A stretch of 64,000 bases of DNA, from positions 62,001 to 126,000 of the forward strand of contig JAFRFB010000097.1 of assembly GCA_017434555.1 (NCBI GenBank), read 5' to 3'. Position numbers and translations under genes: made by a program. A model generated the notes under the pieces. That model had not been told where the DNA came from, searched no databases, and worked only from the letters and a program-made list of their open reading frames with translations. Positions 1 to 8,500 of this stretch are shown in pieces. Every line of letters begins with the position of its first letter. Within the stretch, counting starts at the first letter, position 1. Origin of the DNA: Methanobrevibacter sp. Lineage in GTDB: Archaea; Methanobacteriota; Methanobacteria; Methanobacteriales; Methanobacteriaceae.

Positions 1-147
1 AGTCAACGTGCATTGAATGCTTGGCAAGAACGTTGCAATGTTCTAAGAGTTAATAATTCTAAATGGCAAGCAGCTCGTAGATGGTGTAGAGAACATGGTT
101 TTGTTTTCAAGGTATTGACAGAAGAAGAAATCGGAATAAATTACTAA
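1..147 (+). CDS. Head completion protein gp4-like, C-terminal part (truncated by window edge)
   Basis: Only the last 48 codons are in the window, read in frame from base 1 to a TAA at 145-147. The segment with NNSKWQAARRWCREHGF followed by FKVLTEEEIGI resembles, from memory, the C-terminus of T4-type gp4 head-completion proteins, where a helix with KW..A..YC and a strand ending in (L/I)TE(D/E)E(L/M)GI closes a restriction-endonuclease-like fold. In T4, gp4 acts at the end of packaging to stabilise the filled head. The small terminase gene follows after 38 bases. The N-terminal part is outside the window, so the assignment rests on this tail only. Another PD-(D/E)xK protein with a similar tail is the main alternative. 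Confidence 0.55.
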   Translation, partial: SQRALNAWQERCNVLRVNNSKWQAARRWCREHGFVFKVLTEEEIGINY

Positions 148-155
148 TATAAATA
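148..155 (+). promoter_or_regulatory. Late promoter TATAAATA before small terminase
   Basis: Exact match to the T4 late promoter core, directly after the stop of the gp4-like gene and 30 bases before the ATG at 186. A second element, TATATTTG at 173-180, lies 5 bases before that ATG and could be an early-type -7/-10 box. Confidence 0.6.
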
Positions 156-185
156 TATTTAAATAAATTTACTATATTTGAATTT

Positions 186-737
186 ATGGGAGTTTTTGAT
201 AATTTAAAAGAAGAATTCAATATTGAAGAAGCAGAATCACAGGTTAAGTCTGTGATTTCAACTGCTAATGAAAAGATTGAAGAAGTCAAAGAAGGTATAA
301 AGACACAAAAGTATACCATTGAAGATAAGGAATATATTAAAGCCGAACTTCAAGATTTGATTGCATCTGACCGCGAAGTCATGGAATCTTTAAAAGACAT
401 GATTGTAAATGGCGGTGGAACTCCAAATTTATATGCCGTTTATGCAACGGTTTCTAAATCTGTCAGAGAGAATGTTCAACAATTAAAAGAACTTTGCAAG
501 GACATTACAAATTATCAGGTTATTGAATCCAATGAAGAATTCAAAGAAAAAGCCTTAGCAAGTAAAGAAAGACTTGCAGAAAAGAGACTTGCTGGTAAGA
601 GTAATGGAAACAATGCCCCTGGACAGATTACTCAAAATAATACGTATATTTTTAATCCAAAAGAACAATACGAAGTAATGAAAAAATTAGATATACCGGC
701 AGTTCAAGTAGAACATCCGGATTTTGATTTGTCGTAG
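186..737 (+). CDS. Terminase small subunit (gp16-like)
   Basis: A 183-residue, mostly helical protein. In T4-like phages gp16 recognises the DNA and regulates the packaging ATPase gp17. The central segment around residues 70-105, with GTPNLYAVYATVSKSVRENVQ and then QLKELCKDI, follows the pattern of T4-like small terminases: (P)R.(Y/F)EV.A.L...., then ....K.L.D(I/L). The C-terminus contains QITQNNTYIFNPKEQYEVM, similar in style to tails of this family. The size is close to T4 gp16 (about 164 aa). Position next to a gp4-like gene fits a packaging/head-completion block. No Shine-Dalgarno is visible. Function is inferred from pattern and context, not from an alignment. Confidence 0.55.
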   Translation: MGVFDNLKEEFNIEEAESQVKSVISTANEKIEEVKEGIKTQKYTIEDKEYIKAELQDLIASDREVMESLKDMIVNGGGTPNLYAVYATVSKSVRENVQQLKELCKDITNYQVIESNEEFKEKALASKERLAEKRLAGKSNGNNAPGQITQNNTYIFNPKEQYEVMKKLDIPAVQVEHPDFDLS

Positions 738-745
738 AGGTAAAA

Positions 746-1048
746 TTGTTGTTTTCTGTATATTACAAGATAGAACATAGGGAAGAATTTCTTAAAAAAC
801 ACTTTGATAAAGTTTTCAAAACTTATACTGAAGAAGAAAAGGAAATTTCTATTGATCGTCTTACAGATTTAATGGAATTAATGGTAAATATGCTGTTAAC
901 AGGTGATAAATGTGGACTTTATGACCTTTTAACTAAGAAAAATACAAAATCTGCAAGAGTTTTCTTCAATTATTTGACTTGTTCAAATATTCGTAGTATA
1001 AATAAAGAAATGATTAAAGACAGAATTAACGAAGTCTTTAAGATTTAA
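746..1048 (+). CDS. Hypothetical protein, 100 aa
   Basis: The start is a TTG codon preceded by AGAGG 7 bases upstream, and the gene begins 8 bases after the small terminase stop, so the two are probably co-transcribed. The product is helical and lysine/leucine-rich (TYTEEEKEISIDRLTDLMEL; NYLTCSNIRSINKEMIKDRI). No family is recognised. The tight spacing between small terminase and a Gly-rich protein suggests a packaging or head role, but the sequence itself does not show one. Confidence 0.6.
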   Translation: MLFSVYYKIEHREEFLKKHFDKVFKTYTEEEKEISIDRLTDLMELMVNMLLTGDKCGLYDLLTKKNTKSARVFFNYLTCSNIRSINKEMIKDRINEVFKI

Positions 1049-1059
1049 GGAACGCGATT

Positions 1060-1872
1060 ATGAAAAATATTAAAGAAATGTTAGATGCCGTAATTGAACC
1101 GATTAAGCTCGGTAGTGATTCCGGTTTTTCTAATTTTTTAACTGAAGAATCAGATTTTGAAGGAACTAGAATCATAACCGAAGAAGATGATCCATTTGGT
1201 AGTGCCGGTGGAGATATGGGTGGTGGTGATGCTGGTGGTGGAGATGCTGGCGGCGATCCATTTGGCGGTGGCGGAGATGCTGGTGGAGCAGGCGGCGGTG
1301 CTGACCCATTTGGTAATGATATGGGCGGTGGAGCTGGTGGTGGCTCTGATAATGACGGTAATGGCGGCGGTGCTGAAGGTGGTGCCGAAGGTGAAGATGA
1401 TGAAGAAAAAGATCCAGATGAAAATCCGGCTTTAACTGACGGTTCTCATGAACCTGACCCAGAATTCAATCAGGGTGAAACTGATCCAAATGATGTAACA
1501 TTGTCTAAGAACGCTTCAATTAGCAATAAGTTCAATATCACAGATATTATGAAGACTGTCTCAACAGTTATTCAGACATTGAGTGAAGACCAACTTGTTG
1601 AAATTGAAAAGGTAAAGAACGATGTTGAGTTAATATTTAATGGCTTCTTGCTCAATGAAGAAGATCTTGAATTCGATAATGTAGAAAATGCAATATTCTT
1701 AATTGAAAAGATTGCTGAAAAGTTAGATATTAAGCCAAAGTCTTATTTAATCCGAAAGATGAAAGAACCTTTGATTAAGAAACGTGATAGTATTAAGCAA
1801 GATATTGCCACTAAGAAGGGTGAACTTAATACGACACGAGACATTCTTACAAAACTTGATACTAAGATATAA
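1060..1872 (+). CDS. Gly/Asp-rich low-complexity protein with helical C-terminus, candidate head protein
   Basis: 270 aa. Residues about 45-125 are a low-complexity run of Gly, Ala and Asp with repeated DPFG and GGGDAGG units, followed by an acidic Glu/Asp stretch. Residues about 155-270 are helical and charged. The N-terminal 40 residues contain two (L/I)xE sites, FLTE|E and IITE|E, which match the T4 prohead-protease rule. A processed head-internal or linker protein is therefore possible. The gene starts 12 bases after its upstream neighbour with weak ribosome-binding sequence and ends at a strong terminator. The Gly-rich run could inflate in length by slippage. Function unknown. Confidence 0.6.
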   Translation: MKNIKEMLDAVIEPIKLGSDSGFSNFLTEESDFEGTRIITEEDDPFGSAGGDMGGGDAGGGDAGGDPFGGGGDAGGAGGGADPFGNDMGGGAGGGSDNDGNGGGAEGGAEGEDDEEKDPDENPALTDGSHEPDPEFNQGETDPNDVTLSKNASISNKFNITDIMKTVSTVIQTLSEDQLVEIEKVKNDVELIFNGFLLNEEDLEFDNVENAIFLIEKIAEKLDIKPKSYLIRKMKEPLIKKRDSIKQDIATKKGELNTTRDILTKLDTKI

Positions 1873-1876
1873 AAAG

Positions 1877-1905
1877 AAAACCGGTTTTTAAACCGGTTTT
1901 TTATT
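1877..1905. terminator. Bidirectional terminator, CCGGTTT hairpin
   Basis: AAAACCGGTTT pairs with AAACCGGTTTT and is flanked by A-run and T-run, so it serves the convergent genes on both sides. The same AAAACCGGTT stem recurs at 13431 and 20537. Confidence 0.85.
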
Positions 1906-1919
1906 TTATTAAATATTTT

Positions 1920-2435
1920 TTAGTTCAAGTCAAATTCTGGAAGTTCAGACTTTTCACCTTCGGTTTTTCCATCATCTGGATAAACTGGAGATTCTGTCTG
2001 TTCTTCAACTACTGGTTCTTCCTGAACTGTCTCAACCACCTCTTTCTTCTTTCTTGTTTTCTTAGGCTTATTTTCAACAACCGGAGTTTCTTCAGTTGCT
2101 TGTGTTGTTTCAACATTTGTTTCAGGAACATTTGTAACCTCTACTTTATTTTCTTGTGCTTGTTTTTGTGCCTTCAAATTGGCAATAAATGCTTCATATT
2201 CAGCTTCGAAAGTATCTAATGCTGGAGTTCTACGAGAACTATAACCACCATGGCCACGACGTTCTGGAATAGCAGGTGCTACAGGTTCTGGTAAATCTAC
2301 GCCAATTAATTCTGCACGTTGCATGTCCATTTCAGAGTATTGAGTACCATTATGAATTGAATTATAACGGTCTTTCATACGTGCCTGTAAATCGGCTAAA
2401 AAGTTCTTATTTCTTGTGTTGATTTTTCTTCCCAT
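1920..2435 (-). CDS. Hypothetical protein with acidic/lysine repeat tail, 171 aa
   Basis: The ATG at 2435 (MGRKINTRNK) is preferred because AAGGA lies at good spacing upstream and it leaves only a 4-base gap after the stop of the preceding gene at 2440. An upstream ATG would overlap that gene. The N-terminal third is basic (NTRNKNFLADLQARMKDRYN) and could bind nucleic acid or a core. The C-terminal half is low complexity, rich in Glu, Val, Thr and Pro with a KPKKTRKKK patch. No family recognised. A virion-internal protein is conceivable, but nothing shows it directly. Confidence 0.6.
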   Translation of the reverse strand: MGRKINTRNKNFLADLQARMKDRYNSIHNGTQYSEMDMQRAELIGVDLPEPVAPAIPERRGHGGYSSRRTPALDTFEAEYEAFIANLKAQKQAQENKVEVTNVPETNVETTQATEETPVVENKPKKTRKKKEVVETVQEEPVVEEQTESPVYPDDGKTEGEKSELPEFDLN

Positions 2436-2439
2436 TTTA

Positions 2440-2820
2440 TTATTCCTTAATATGTAATAACATTGTTTCAGGGACATTATAGACTATATATCCTGGTGGA
2501 TTAGTTTTATTTCCCTTGATAATTTTTAGTGTAAATAAATTTATACTATTTATTGGATCTGACTGACCAATTATTTGATAAATACATTCATCGCCATTTA
2601 CATTACTTGTAACTTTATCATTTACTTCAAATGGACGATATGTTTCTTCAATTTCTATGCAATTAGTAGATTTTTCAATATTTTCGGAATTTATAGTTTT
2701 TGCATTCTTAACGGCAACGGTAAGATCACGAGCAATCCATTCAGGACAGTTCTTACTACTTACTACTTTTTTAATGCCATTTAATAAAATATTTAGTTGT
2801 TCTTTACGTATATCTTCCAT
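2440..2820 (-). CDS. Hypothetical protein, 126 aa
   Basis: A small acidic protein. Residues 1-50 are helical (EDIRKEQLNILLNGIKKVV). Residues 60-126 look like a small beta domain (PFEVNDKVTSNVNGDECIYQ followed by IIGQSDP). The stop overlaps nothing and the start shares one base with the stop of the upstream gene at 2820, which indicates translational coupling in one minus-strand operon. No family is recognised. Confidence 0.55.
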   Translation of the reverse strand: MEDIRKEQLNILLNGIKKVVSSKNCPEWIARDLTVAVKNAKTINSENIEKSTNCIEIEETYRPFEVNDKVTSNVNGDECIYQIIGQSDPINSINLFTLKIIKGNKTNPPGYIVYNVPETMLLHIKE

Positions 2821-3407
2821 TAGTCACTACTCAAATTATCTTCGTCTTTAAACAATATCTTTAGAATATGAAGTTCCTTTTTAAACTTCTGTAAACAGTC
2901 AGATATTGTTTTGTCAAAGTCGTTAAGATGAGTACTAATTTGTCTTGCGACACGGCCCGCACTAGCAGCTCTGGTTGGTGGATAGTTATATGATTCAAAG
3001 CCCTTCATGAAATCTGCGCTTGGTTTTGACAAATCAGGAAGTTCTTTCTTAAAAATTTTTGCATAAAGTGACCAACAAGCATTTTCGAAACTTTCGATGG
3101 TATTAGCAAGTTCGACACCTTCACGTAATTTACGTTTTTTCTTCTTTCTTTTCTTCTTTTTTGGAATCTGGTTTAACCAATATCCAGGATGATGAGCATC
3201 AGGAACGCCTTTATAAAGTGGATTAACACTAAATGGAGAACGCTGATATAATAATCCCATACGTTGAGGACAACAACCTTTGCAGTCACCACCATGTGGA
3301 ATACCTTGGTCAGCACCAAGAGGTGCACCAACACCGATTCCAAAATCCTCGTCTAAAACCTTATAACCGTTTTTCTTAAGAACTTCTACAGCTTCTTCTA
3401 AAGTCAT
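2820..3407 (-). CDS. Candidate processed head protein carrying a copy of the capsid N-terminal arm
   Basis: 195 aa. Residues 1-18 (MTLEEAVEVLKKNGYKVL) match a short module also found at the start of the proteins at 25403-26350 and 28317-28871. Residues 18-20 are LDE, a T4-type (L/I)xE protease site. Immediately after it, residues 25-44 (GVGAPLG, then DQGIPHGGD) repeat residues 59-78 of the major capsid protein encoded at 22485, which also directly follow an LTE site. The middle contains a very basic run of about 14 Lys/Arg residues (KKKKRKKKKRK) and the C-terminal half is helical. The likely reading is a head protein targeted and cleaved by gp21; the function after that is unknown. SD and start are conventional. 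Confidence 0.6.
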   Translation of the reverse strand: MTLEEAVEVLKKNGYKVLDEDFGIGVGAPLGADQGIPHGGDCKGCCPQRMGLLYQRSPFSVNPLYKGVPDAHHPGYWLNQIPKKKKRKKKKRKLREGVELANTIESFENACWSLYAKIFKKELPDLSKPSADFMKGFESYNYPPTRAASAGRVARQISTHLNDFDKTISDCLQKFKKELHILKILFKDEDNLSSD

Positions 3408-3413
3408 AAAAAC

Positions 3414-3851
3414 CTAGCTAATCTTTAAATTATACTTATTATTTATATCAGTTACGTAAGAATTCCATTTATTTCCATGCGCATAATTTTCTAAATACAG
3501 AATTTTATTGAATAAATCTGTATTTTCTGTATTATATGCATCAAATGCTGCAGCAATTTCGCCACCAGTAAGTTCTAAGAATACTTTATAATGGAGCATT
3601 TCATGAAGCATTGTTCTTTCTAAAGCTTCATAAGGTCTTTTATGCGTTTTAGAGATTTCAATCCTTGGATTCTTTAAAATTTTATTTTCAAAGTCAATAT
3701 CAAATTTAAAATAACCATTGACTTCAGAACTATCGATGATATTGACTGGAATTTTAATCAAAGAATTATCGAAATACATATTATTACATGCATCAAAAAT
3801 TTTGCTTAAATATTTTTCAGTCAATTCAAAATGTTTACTAAAAAGATTCAT
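3414..3851 (-). CDS. SprT-like zinc metalloprotease
   Basis: About 145 aa with the zinc-protease motif HEMLH (H83, E84, H87 counted from the chosen start), preceded by an acidic/aromatic strand region (NIIDSSEVNGYFKF). This is the layout of small SprT/Spartan-like peptidases, which bind Zn by HExxH plus a later His. Family members cut DNA-bound proteins; the phage role is not known. The ATG at 3851 (MNLFSK) overlaps the upstream stop by 14 bases and is favoured over the ATG at 3908, which would overlap by 71 bases without a visible SD. It sits in a minus-strand run of small late genes. Confidence 0.6.
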   Translation of the reverse strand: MNLFSKHFELTEKYLSKIFDACNNMYFDNSLIKIPVNIIDSSEVNGYFKFDIDFENKILKNPRIEISKTHKRPYEALERTMLHEMLHYKVFLELTGGEIAAAFDAYNTENTDLFNKILYLENYAHGNKWNSYVTDINNKYNLKIS

Positions 3852-4101
3852 AATCTCGCCATGATGATTTAAGGAAATCTGTTCTATCCTTTGTAAATGT
3901 TTTGCCATTAACGGTTACAGTTACAGTTCTCGAAGTAGATTCTACAACTTGAACTTTTACTGGACAACATGCTTTTACTTCAGGAATTTTTGTCCAATAA
4001 TAGTAACCATCTACTATATTAAACCCATACTTTTCTTTTTCGCTCTGATATAATCGTTCACATTCTGGACAACGTGGTTTTGGCGGAGGTGGAAAAAACA
4101 T
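3838..4101 (-). CDS. Small Pro- and Cys-rich protein, possible zinc ribbon
   Basis: 87 aa. It starts MFFPPPPKPRCPECERLY and has a later ACC pair (EVKACCPVKVQVVES), so CPEC plus CC could bind one zinc. The rest is a beta-rich stretch (STSRTVTVTVNGKTFTKDRT). An AAGGAAG ribosome-binding site precedes the ATG. Its 3' end overlaps the metalloprotease gene, suggesting coupled translation. No family recognised. Confidence 0.55.
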   Translation of the reverse strand: MFFPPPPKPRCPECERLYQSEKEKYGFNIVDGYYYWTKIPEVKACCPVKVQVVESTSRTVTVTVNGKTFTKDRTDFLKSSWRDYESF

Positions 4102-4102
4102 A

Positions 4103-4642
4103 TTAATGCTTCCTTAATATAGTGTCTAACTCACTGTTTAACTGTCTGACAACATATTGCTTAGAGATTATCTCGGAATTTAAAAGATAGTTTTGAATTC
4201 TCTTGTCTTTATATAAACCTCTAATCCAGTTGACAGAAGATAAACAATACATTTTTGGACGTAACCATTCTCTAAGCTTGAACATCAATAAATCAAGATT
4301 AGAAATTGCGTTATGTTCTTCCTGGGTTTTCGGATTTCTTATCAATTTTCCATTACGGTCAATAAGACCTAATTTATAAGCCTTTGTTGTCGTTGGAATT
4401 GTTGTAATAGATTTAAGAAAAACAAAAACAAGAACATTATCAATGTCCCTATTATGTGTGCTTAGGTTTATTTTCTTATTATGTGATTTTAAAGAATATA
4501 GTGTTTCACGTGCTTCTGTCAATATTCCATTTGCTTCAAAATAAGCAGACATGGTTTCGGCATTGTTTACTAAACGCTGTAAACCAGAAACACTATTTTT
4601 ATCTTCTAAGGCGTAAAAAAATCTTTCCCAGAGTTTTTCCAT
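4103..4642 (-). CDS. Conserved T4-like structural/hypothetical protein
   Basis: 179 aa. The stretch KAYKLGLIDRNGKLIRNPKT at about residues 87-106, followed by helices (LDLLMFKLREWLRPK), resembles from memory a conserved hypothetical of T4-like phages with (A/F)(F/Y)KLG(I/L)(I/V)D..GK(I/V). The role of that family is not known to me. The gene has TATAAATA only 4 bases before the ATG (4647-4654 on the minus strand) and no SD, so its late mRNA would be leaderless. Confidence 0.55.
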   Translation of the reverse strand: MEKLWERFFYALEDKNSVSGLQRLVNNAETMSAYFEANGILTEARETLYSLKSHNKKINLSTHNRDIDNVLVFVFLKSITTIPTTTKAYKLGLIDRNGKLIRNPKTQEEHNAISNLDLLMFKLREWLRPKMYCLSSVNWIRGLYKDKRIQNYLLNSEIISKQYVVRQLNSELDTILRKH

Positions 4643-4646
4643 ACAA

Positions 4647-4654
4647 TATTTATA
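4647..4654 (-). promoter_or_regulatory. Late promoter 4 bases before ATG at 4642
   Basis: TATAAATA on the minus strand with a TTGT spacer to the ATG. The upstream gene's stop lies at 4658, so promoter and start occupy the whole intergenic gap. Confidence 0.65.
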
Positions 4655-4657
4655 GCT

Positions 4658-5518
4658 TTATCGACACCATTCAGTCTCATTGATAGAATTTCCATCATTG
4701 ATTATCTCATCGCAGTGAGTATTATAAGTGCAAGATTCTTGTTTAGGTCTATACATTCTCTGTGTTCCTAAATATGGATCTTGTTGTGTAGAAGATGAAA
4801 TTTCTGTTTTAACTTCCATTGGTGTTCCATCAATATCTGCGCCTTGTTTAGTACTTTTTACGGTTTTATGCGTAATCGGGTCAGTTCTGACATCACCAAA
4901 ACTTTTCTTGGATTCTGATTTCAAGAAATTGTTATATTTCTCAGAAATTGAATCTGCAATCTTTTTCATCATACTTCTAATATTTAACATATTATGAAGT
5001 TTTGTGTTTGGGTCATCTTTTAAAGTTCTTTGGTGTGCAATCATACATGTAGAATCATTACAGTATTTTTCATAACCTCTAATAACACTTATGAACGTCG
5101 TTTCTTTATGACATGTTGGACAATATCCTTCATCTTCTTTTCTGACATAAGTATCATAATAGAGCTTTGGATTATAGATATTGTGCTCTTTTTTCAAGTG
5201 ATTATTAAACTTTTTTGATGCTGCATTAGCAGAATCGGCAGAAATAACCATATCACAGATTTCACACTTTAATTCTGTATATTCTTGTTGTTTTGGCGCT
5301 TTATTGCTACAAGTTGTTGAGCAATATTCTGCATAACCTTTATTTAAACCATTATAAGTGGTTGGTTTTCCACAGATTTTACAGATTCCTTCGCCTTCTT
5401 TCTTAAGAAACTTGTCATAATACTCTTGCATGCCCAATTTATGGTCATTTTTGATATGAAGAGCAAAAGACATAGCGTCTTCATAGGTTCTTCCACATAT
5501 TTTACATTCGTAACTCAT
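4658..5518 (-). CDS. Double zinc-finger protein related to homing-endonuclease DNA-binding modules
   Basis: 286 aa. Two tandem copies of one module are visible: residues about 4-75 (CKIC..TY...SFALHIKNDH, then CKICGK and CSTTC) and residues about 84-170 (CEIC...HLKKEH, then CPTCHK and a C..C pair). The same module begins the endonuclease genes at 55139 and 62866. The C-terminal 110 residues lack a full nuclease signature but hold GADIDGTPMEVKTE, a possible D...ExK remnant. It may be a degenerate or domesticated endonuclease, or a DNA-binding protein. A late promoter lies 7 bases upstream of the ATG and no SD is seen. Confidence 0.55.
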   Translation of the reverse strand: MSYECKICGRTYEDAMSFALHIKNDHKLGMQEYYDKFLKKEGEGICKICGKPTTYNGLNKGYAEYCSTTCSNKAPKQQEYTELKCEICDMVISADSANAASKKFNNHLKKEHNIYNPKLYYDTYVRKEDEGYCPTCHKETTFISVIRGYEKYCNDSTCMIAHQRTLKDDPNTKLHNMLNIRSMMKKIADSISEKYNNFLKSESKKSFGDVRTDPITHKTVKSTKQGADIDGTPMEVKTEISSSTQQDPYLGTQRMYRPKQESCTYNTHCDEIINDGNSINETEWCR

Positions 5519-5525
5519 CGTTAAA

Positions 5526-5537
5526 TATTTATAAATA
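5526..5537. promoter_or_regulatory. Palindromic bidirectional late promoter TATTTATAAATA
   Basis: TATAAATA can be read on the minus strand (5526-5533, toward 5518) and on the plus strand (5530-5537, toward 5568). The 12-base palindrome is identical to those at 20981-20992 and 31328-31339. Confidence 0.6.
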
Positions 5538-5567
5538 ATATAAAATCAATAATAAGGTTTAAAAAAT

Positions 5568-8500
5568 ATGGCTGAAATTGGAAATAAGTTTATTTTTACT
5601 ACAGAAGGTCGTACTTCATTAGTTGCCCAGCTAGGTGGTATACGATTTTCAGTTTTAGGTGCGATTTTAATTCAGGGTCTTAAACCAGTTGAAGTATCAG
5701 AAGATAAAGAAGATACTACTTTTGAAGATGCTTTCAAAAATTTGACATTAGAAAGTCTTTCACTTGATAATGGTGTTGTATTAGGTTTAAAGAATGTTGA
5801 TTATTCTGCAATAGGTAATCAAAAGATTTATCCAGTAAATCTTGATAGCTATCAAAGTGCATTTAGTAATATTACACAAAATTTGATACCATTACACTAT
5901 GTTCCAGCACAGGAAGTAGAAGACACGATTGGAAATGTTTATGGTATTTATGAATTAGATGTTGACCAGACATTATTAGCATGTAATTTTGCTGGGGATG
6001 ATTCTGATGTTTCTTTTGTACATATTGGTCTTATTGGTAAGCAATATACGCAGACTGATGATGCAACATATAATGTTGATCATACTCAAAAACCAATATT
6101 AGTTGGTATTGCTCAGTTAGATGGCAAATATGTCGAAGAAACAAATATTTATGAAGGTGGTATTCAACTTCTTGCTGACCAAAATCAGTATGTCAATATC
6201 AAATTAAAGCTTCGTTTTACATTAGACGAGCGTGATCGTGATATTGATCTTGATATTGATGTTGATAATCAGCAGACTAAAGAAATTTTGGATATTTCTA
6301 ATAAGCTTTCTTTAGTTAATAATGGACTTAAGACCAAGGCAAAAGAAGGTGTTAAAGTTGCATCTGATAAGAGCATTATTGCAAATTTCAATCTCAATAA
6401 GGAAGGTGCATTAGCAACAGATAAGACTTTAATGGTTGCTGAAACATATAATGCTGATGAACTTGAAAATGAATGGAATGGTGTTGGTTTGATTCATCTT
6501 ATTAACCGTGAAAATCAGGAAGACGATGATGAAAATCCATATACACCGCAAGTTGTTTTATCTACAATAGAACATTATGAAAACTTGGAGACTGAACCAG
6601 TCGTAAGTTATAACGTCATGATGTTATTGCAAGGTAAAGGCAAAGAAATTTCTGTTGATTATGAAAGTCATTATGGTTCAATAATTGAAAATGCTGCAGA
6701 AGCTATTCAGTCCTATGATCTTACTGGTATGGATGAACATGGATTTAAAGCTACCGGTGTAGAAGTTCCAAAATTCGTAATGTCTATGAAACCAGAATAT
6801 GATAATATTGCAGTAGACATTTTTGGTTTGGAAAATAAAATTGTTGATGAAAATAATACTGATAAATTCTTATTCTCTAAGAATAACTTTTCTTATTCAC
6901 CAAGAAAAGATGTAGATTATGATACTATTGTTTTGGGTGCTGGAGATAATTATTTAGAAGGAAATGCTGGAAATACTTTAATTAATGCTGGTTGGAATGT
7001 CCTTAGAAATAATAGTAAGTATAATACGCTTGAAAATTCATGGGACAATATTATACAATGTAACGGTCAAGAAAATATTTTATTAAATTCTAATAATAAT
7101 ATAATTGATATATATGGCTTTATAGATGAATACAAAAATAATGCATGGTTTTATAATTGTACTTTAATAAATTCAGATAATAATATAATTCAAAATCTTG
7201 AAGATAGCGTATTAATAAATGCACGATATAATGTAATTAATACAAATAATCCAGATGATGATAATAGTCTTTATAATCTTAATATTATTGGTGGTGAAGG
7301 TAATATAGTTGATTATGGTGCTGATGATTTATATTTGATGTGTTCTAATACAGTTATTCATAATTCATATGCCGTGCCAATTAAGAATAATATTAGAACA
7401 CTTATTCTAGGAAATAATGCAAAATGGGAGCCTCGTGAATGGACATCCAGACCAGGTATTCTTTATGGTAATGGTAATGTAAATGGTGGTAACGCAATAA
7501 ATGCATTAGAGTTCTTCCCAGATGAAGGATTATTAAAGCTTTATGACAAAGACCGTACAAATACAATAATAATTGGCGGTGATGTAGGTATTCAGTTTCC
7601 TAATAGTGTTAATCAAAGTCTTGAAATGACGATGAAAACACTAGATATAACAGATAAACTTTTACTTTCAAAGGGTAATAAGTCAATAACATTATCAACC
7701 GTTGATAATGAAAATATTGTCGTATCAGATAGTGATAGTCAATATACACTTAAATATAAATCTAGTAATAGTACATTGACTCTTATTGGTCATGGATATG
7801 AAAGTAATATCTCTAATAATTATTTAAATTATAAACATGATTCTTATACTGCACAGGTTGATTATAACGAATTTAGCATTGGCTCAAAGGTTAATAATAC
7901 AACTAATAAAATATCAATAACAGATACAGGCATTGTTATTAGTAAAGATAATAAGCCAGTAGTTACAATTAATGAAAATACTTATTATCAAAAAGCACGT
8001 GTGGATATTTTTTATGCTGCATTAGATACCGCGGCAATTCCTATTGCAGATATAACTTATTTTAAAGGTCCTGCAGATTTAAGAACATGGTTTGAAAATG
8101 TTTGGAAAGCAGCACCTATAGCATGTGCAGAAGATGGTGATGGTAATCCATGTCCAAATGAAGCATTTTGGCCATATAGATCAAATGGTAGTGTAACTAG
8201 ATTTCATGTTGATGAAAATGGTAGTTCAAATTGGACGCAATTTGCTAACCTTGTTACTACTACAAGTAATGGCGTTACTGAGGCATGTAAATTTAGTTCT
8301 GATGGTGATGATATGTTTTACTTTAGAAGCATGTTGCCTGAAGTATCACAATATTTAGATGAAATAGAAATTAATCTATATATAGATGATATGGCTAGTT
8401 TAAATTATGGTTTGGTATGGATATTAACACCATATAATAATAGTTTAAAAGGACCATTAGTTAAACTTAATATCATATTGTCTAATGGTTTATTTGGTAA

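Noticed and set aside
1187-1435. An 82-aa ORF inside the Gly-rich gene in another frame.
   Set aside because: It is a shadow of GGTGGT-type repeats; the main frame runs through with a proper start, stop and terminator.
1060-1500. The GGTGGTGATGCTGGT-like repeats were considered as a CRISPR-like or tandem regulatory array.
   Set aside because: They are in frame, vary freely at third positions and encode a Gly/Asp-rich linker.
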